NCBI GenBank assembly: GCA_020832495.1
Contig: JAFIEP010000023.1
Location: forward strand, 1-64,000
Length of the DNA: 64,000 bases
From: Acidimicrobiia bacterium
GTDB lineage: Bacteria > Actinomycetota > Acidimicrobiia > Acidimicrobiales > Acidimicrobilacustridaceae
Reading direction: 5' to 3'
Below, one piece after another: positions 60,656 through 64,000 of the stretch (its first letter is position 1; each line of letters begins with the position of its first letter). The notes under the pieces were generated by a model. It did not search any database and had not been told where the DNA came from. It saw nothing but the letters and a program-made list of their open reading frames with translations. Position numbers and translations under genes: made by a program.

Positions 60656-61036
60656 TCAGCTCTCTGTCAGGTCTCGGTACGCGGCCGAGTCCATGAGTGC
60701 GGCCACCTCGGCAGGATCGCTCACCTCGATGACACAGATCCAGCCCTCGCCGTAAGGATCTTCGTTCAGTCGCTCCGGGTGCTCCCCCAGGTCCTCGTTG
60801 ACCTCGACGATCCGTCCGGCCACCGGAGCGTAGATGTCCGACACCGACTTGGTGGACTCCACCTCGCTCAGTTTGGCGCCGGCGGCCACCTCGGCCCCCA
60901 CCTCGGGCACATCGAGGTACACCACGTCGCCCAGTGCGTCCTGGGCGTAGTCGGTGATGCCGATGCGTACCCGGGTGTCGTCGACGCGCACCCACTCGTG
61001 GTCCGTCGAGTACCGCAGATGCTCGGGAACGTTCAT
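60656..61036 (-). CDS. gcvH: Glycine cleavage system H protein
   Basis: 126 residues. Lipoyl-attachment lysine in LSEVESTKSVSDIYAP, preceded by RIGITDYAQDALGDVVYLDV. Shuttles the aminomethyl intermediate between GcvP and GcvT. First gene of the gcvH-garA-merR operon. Confidence 0.96.
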   Translation of the reverse strand: MNVPEHLRYSTDHEWVRVDDTRVRIGITDYAQDALGDVVYLDVPEVGAEVAAGAKLSEVESTKSVSDIYAPVAGRIVEVNEDLGEHPERLNEDPYGEGWICVIEVSDPAEVAALMDSAAYRDLTES

Positions 61037-61042
61037 GGCCGC

Positions 61043-61048
61043 ACGCTA
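61043..61048 (-). promoter_or_regulatory. -10 box of the gcvH-garA-merR operon
   Basis: TAGCGT on the minus strand, 6 bases before ATG 61036. Confidence 0.5.
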
Positions 61049-61142
61049 GCGCGCCGGACATGAACGCACCGCAGGCACCGGATGACGTCCCCGACGCCCT
61101 GCCGAGCCGGACTCAAGCTCCACCTGAGGTCGACGGGAGCCG

Positions 61143-63629
61143 TCATCGAACCATCTGGCGGATGCGGCGGATCCACTCCTGGCAGAGCTGGGATGCCTCG
61201 TTGGCCGTGGTGCCCTCGCTCCAGACGTGAGTGACCGGGTCGTCCGGATCAGGGAGGGCCATGACCCAGCCGTTGGCGTAGCGCACCTTGACCCCGTCGA
61301 TGAGGTCGACGTCGTGGTCCTTGGCCTGCTCGAGCAGCGACCGCATGACCTGACCCTTCTGCTCCCACGGGGTCACCACCGTCTCGTGACGCTGGTGAAC
61401 CGCGGGCAGGGACTCCACCACCTCCGACAGCTTCCGCTCGTGGAACGACAACAGGTCGAGCAGTTGCACGAACGCCGCTGCGGCGTCGAAGGCCGGGAGG
61501 AACTTGGGGAAGATGCAGCGGCCTTCGGTGTCGGCGGCGAAGCCGACGCCCGGTGTGGTGGCAGCATCCATGATGGCGGGCACCGACAGCTTGGTCAGTT
61601 CCACCTCGTAGCCCGCCGACCGCACCATCTCTATGGCGCGGTCGGTCACGTTGACCGGGAGCGCCACCGCCTCGGCCCCCAGCGTGCCCTCGATGAGGCG
61701 CAGCATGGCCAGCAGCATCTGGGTGTGGTCGAGCACCGTGCCCCGATCGTCGATGAGCATGATGCGCTCACCTCCGGGGTCCATGACCGCCCCGAAGTCC
61801 GATCCCGAGGCCCGCACCAGGTCGGCCACGTTCGTGGCGTGGCGGTCGAGATCGCTCGACAACACCCCAGCGGTGGAAAGGAACGGGTTGACGACCAGTG
61901 CCTCGAGCCCCAGTTTGGCCAGCACGTTGGGCATGACGAAGCTGGCCGACCCGAACGAATAGTCGATCACCACCTTGAAGTGCCGGCCACGGATACGGCT
62001 GGTATCGACCGTGCTCTCGAGGGCGGTGGCGTAGTGCTCGAGAGCCCTCGGGGCGAAGCCGATGTCGCCTATCTCGCCGGGGAACACCCGCCGGAAGTCT
62101 TCCCGGTTGAAGAGCCGTTCGATCTTGCGGCGGCCGTCCTCGGTGACGTCGAGTCCGTCGCCGTCGAAGAACCGGATGACCACCTGCTGGGGATCGTCGG
62201 GATGGAGGCGCACGGTCAACCCGCCCGCCACCTCGGGTCGGCGCGTCACCCAGCGTGTCACCGGCACCGACGCCACCTCGAGGTCCTGCACGGTGACGCC
62301 GGTGGCGTTGAAGCCCGCCATCATGGCCCGCTTGAGCATGCGGGCCGATCGGCTCGAGTCGCGCGAGGTGATGATGGTGGTGCCCTTCTTCAGCACACTG
62401 CCGTAGGCCATGGCCACGCGGGTGGCGAACTCGGGGGTGACGTCCACGTTGGCAAGGCCCGACACACCCTCTCGGCCGAAGAGACTGCGCGCGCCGCGGG
62501 ACTCCCACACGATCGAGGTGTTGATGGTGGCCCCCGCCTCGATCGTCTTGAAGGGGTAGACCTTCACCTCGGGGGCCAGCGTGGCGTCCTCGCCCACGAA
62601 GCACTCGTCACCGAGGACCACGCCCTCATCGGTGCGCACCCCGGCGCGCAGGTCGCACGACCGACCCACGATGGTGCCCCGCAGTCGCGTGCCCTCACCG
62701 AGGTACGTGTTGTCGTGCACGACGGTGCGGTCCAGTGAGGCGTCGGTGCGGACCCGGATGTTGCTGCCCAGCACGCTGTACTCCCCCACCACGGCGCCGG
62801 CCTCGATGCGGCAGTTGTCGCCCACCACCGCCGGGGCGGCCACCCGGGCGTCGGGGTGCACCTCGGCACCCTCTCCGAGCCACAGTCCTGGTTCGGTCTC
62901 GAAGCCGTCGATGTGGACCTTGACCTTGCCGTCGAGGATGTCCTTGTGGGCGCCGAGGTAGGCCTCGAGTGTGCCCACGTCCTCCCAGTAGCCCTCGGCC
63001 ACGGCGCCGAACAACGGCTTCTCCTCGGCCAGCAGGGCGGGGAACACCTCACCGGAGAAGTCCACCGCACGGCCGTCGGGGATGAAGTCGAAGATCTCGG
63101 GTTCGAGCACGAAGATGCCGGTGTTGATGGTGTCGCTGAACACCTGGCCCCACGAGGGCTTCTCGAGGAAGCGCTCGATGCTGCCGTCCTCGCGGGTGAT
63201 GACGATGCCGAACTCGAGGGGGTTGTCGACCCGCACCAGGCCGATGGTGGCCATGGCGCCGCGCTCCTCGTGGAAAGCGACGATGCCCTCGAGGTCGACG
63301 TCGGTGAGCACGTCACCGGAGATCACCAGGAAGCGCTCGTCGAGCAGGTCCATGGCGTTGCGGACCGACCCGGCGGTGCCGAGGGGCGTCTCCTCGGTGG
63401 CGTAGGAGATGTTGACCCCGAACTCGGAGCCGTCACCGAAGTAGGTGCGGATGGTGTTGGCCATGAAGGCCACCGTCACCACGATGTCCTCGATGCCGTG
63501 CGACTTGAGCAGGTCGATGATGTGCTCCATCATCGGCCGGTTCACCAAGGGCATCATCGGCTTGGGCATGTTCGAGGTGAGCGGCCGCAGCCGCGTGCCC
63601 TCACCTCCGGCCATGATCACAGCCTTCAC
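61143..63629 (-). CDS. Mannose-1-phosphate guanylyltransferase / phosphomannomutase-like fusion
   Basis: 828 residues: nucleotidyltransferase (1-230, [29 protein letters not shown]), left-handed beta-helix (about 250-370) and a phosphohexomutase domain (380-828). The mutase parts are degenerate: where TASHNP with the phosphoserine should stand there is [16 protein letters not shown], and the metal loop DPDGDR reads MDPGGERI. The fusion may thus make GDP-mannose only, the mutase half serving regulation. GTG 63629 follows AGGAGG. Confidence 0.85.
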   Translation of the reverse strand: MKAVIMAGGEGTRLRPLTSNMPKPMMPLVNRPMMEHIIDLLKSHGIEDIVVTVAFMANTIRTYFGDGSEFGVNISYATEETPLGTAGSVRNAMDLLDERFLVISGDVLTDVDLEGIVAFHEERGAMATIGLVRVDNPLEFGIVITREDGSIERFLEKPSWGQVFSDTINTGIFVLEPEIFDFIPDGRAVDFSGEVFPALLAEEKPLFGAVAEGYWEDVGTLEAYLGAHKDILDGKVKVHIDGFETEPGLWLGEGAEVHPDARVAAPAVVGDNCRIEAGAVVGEYSVLGSNIRVRTDASLDRTVVHDNTYLGEGTRLRGTIVGRSCDLRAGVRTDEGVVLGDECFVGEDATLAPEVKVYPFKTIEAGATINTSIVWESRGARSLFGREGVSGLANVDVTPEFATRVAMAYGSVLKKGTTIITSRDSSRSARMLKRAMMAGFNATGVTVQDLEVASVPVTRWVTRRPEVAGGLTVRLHPDDPQQVVIRFFDGDGLDVTEDGRRKIERLFNREDFRRVFPGEIGDIGFAPRALEHYATALESTVDTSRIRGRHFKVVIDYSFGSASFVMPNVLAKLGLEALVVNPFLSTAGVLSSDLDRHATNVADLVRASGSDFGAVMDPGGERIMLIDDRGTVLDHTQMLLAMLRLIEGTLGAEAVALPVNVTDRAIEMVRSAGYEVELTKLSVPAIMDAATTPGVGFAADTEGRCIFPKFLPAFDAAAAFVQLLDLLSFHERKLSEVVESLPAVHQRHETVVTPWEQKGQVMRSLLEQAKDHDVDLIDGVKVRYANGWVMALPDPDDPVTHVWSEGTTANEASQLCQEWIRRIRQMVR

Positions 63630-63773
63630 CGTGGACCTCCTCGCTCGACTGCTCTCGACGCTACCCGCCCCGAGCGGGTCGTACATCAGTGCGATCGGTA
63701 CGTTCGTTCGCGGACAGGCCGGGGGCGGGAACCGATCGTGTCGAGGTGGGCGTCGTTCGCCACCACGAAGGTC

Positions 63774-64000
63774 TCAGCCCTGGGCGGCGCGCAGCACTTG
63801 CCGTTCGCGCCAAGCCTCCTGCCACAAGGGCACGTAGCGCACCCAGGCCACGAAGGACAGCACGAGGCCGGGCAGGCCCCATGCCCAGGCCAGCGCCGTG
63901 CACACCGCCGCCCCGGCGAAGTCCTCGGCCGATCCGGCGAGGAACAGCGGGAAGGCCACCATCATGGCGAAGGTGCCCGCCTTGCCCCACCACGTGACGT
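63774..64000 (-). CDS. CDP-alcohol phosphatidyltransferase, C-terminal part
   Basis: Only the last 75 residues are in the window; the gene continues past the right edge. GKAGTFAMMVAFPLFLAGS and AWGLPGLVLSFVAWVRYVPL are the closing membrane helices typical of PgsA/CdsA-like CDP-alcohol phosphatidyltransferases of actinobacteria, which make phosphatidylglycerophosphate or phosphatidylinositol. The active-site motif D(x2)DG(x2)AR would be further upstream. Confidence 0.7.
   Translation of the reverse strand, partial: VTWWGKAGTFAMMVAFPLFLAGSAEDFAGAAVCTALAWAWGLPGLVLSFVAWVRYVPLWQEAWRERQVLRAAQG

Noticed and set aside
61227-62738. 500-codon plus-strand ORF antisense to the guanylyltransferase fusion
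   Set aside because: No motif; His/Gly/Arg-rich antisense composition.

Overview
The window is high-GC DNA (about 70% by eye) from an actinobacterium, most likely the class Acidimicrobiia (Ilumatobacter/Iamia/Microthrix relatives). This rests on a complete Pup-proteasome locus, a gcvH-garA-merR-bifunctional nuclease-merR block in the order known from mycobacteria, and several cell-wall proteins with S-layer-homology (SLH) and HAF repeats, which are common in Acidimicrobiia. There are no rRNA or tRNA genes, no insertion sequence and no CRISPR array that I can see.

Layout. 1-4.1 kb: toxin-antitoxin island with a ParD antitoxin, VapBC, an Xre antitoxin followed by a truncated AbiEii-type toxin spliced onto a VapC remnant, a Phd-VapC pair, and small membrane proteins. 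4.1-10.9 kb: HAF/SLH surface protein, a two-subunit ADP-forming acyl-CoA synthetase, DacB-type peptidase and a Lon-N-domain protein. 10.9-13.7 kb: zinc-ribbon/membrane serine protease and small membrane proteins. 13.7-16.9 kb: a sulfur-carrier protein, TtuA-like tRNA thiolase, TrmI and a MarP-like membrane protease, all overlapping. 16.9-26.6 kb: ferredoxin, then arc, dop, pup, prcB, prcA, (DUF2007), pafA, pafB, pafC. 26.6-33.4 kb: lepB, a glycerophosphodiesterase, tatB, tatC, helY. 33.4-41.8 kb: M20 peptidase, tandem ThyX-like protein, an acidic DUF4193-like protein, GNAT, Nudix, crotonase, HAD phosphatase, and an Arg/Gly/Asp-rich disordered protein. 41.8-47 kb: a second Phd-VapC pair, a carotenoid-oxygenase-like lipoprotein, a thioredoxin lipoprotein, and a third TA-like patch. 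47-52.4 kb: SLH protein with an alpha-toroid domain behind a cobalamin riboswitch, a DUF3089 lipoprotein and a beta-propeller membrane protein. 52.4-61 kb: glycine-cleavage locus (tandem glycine riboswitch, gcvP, gcvT, gcvH) with its regulators. 61-64 kb: mannose-1-phosphate guanylyltransferase/phosphomannomutase-like fusion and the end of a CDP-alcohol phosphatidyltransferase.

How the genes work together. Arc unfolds Pup-tagged proteins for the PrcAB core; Dop deamidates Pup (which ends in GGQ) and PafA ligates it; PafB/PafC are WYL regulators tied to the DNA-damage response in relatives. The ttu/trmI block would modify the tRNA T-loop. GcvP/T/H catabolise glycine under glycine-riboswitch control, next to the FHA protein GarA, which in mycobacteria tunes glutamate and TCA flux.

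Two signals stand out. First, 26 first-of-operon genes have a TAnnnT hexamer 6-9 bases before the start codon, so their mRNAs are probably leaderless; at three TA operons this hexamer lies in or directly overlaps a palindromic operator. Second, a cobalamin riboswitch on the minus strand (48892-49118) controls a secreted SLH protein whose N-terminal half resembles the alpha/alpha toroid fold of terpenoid cyclases and of animal B12 carriers. That suggests a surface-anchored B12-capture protein.
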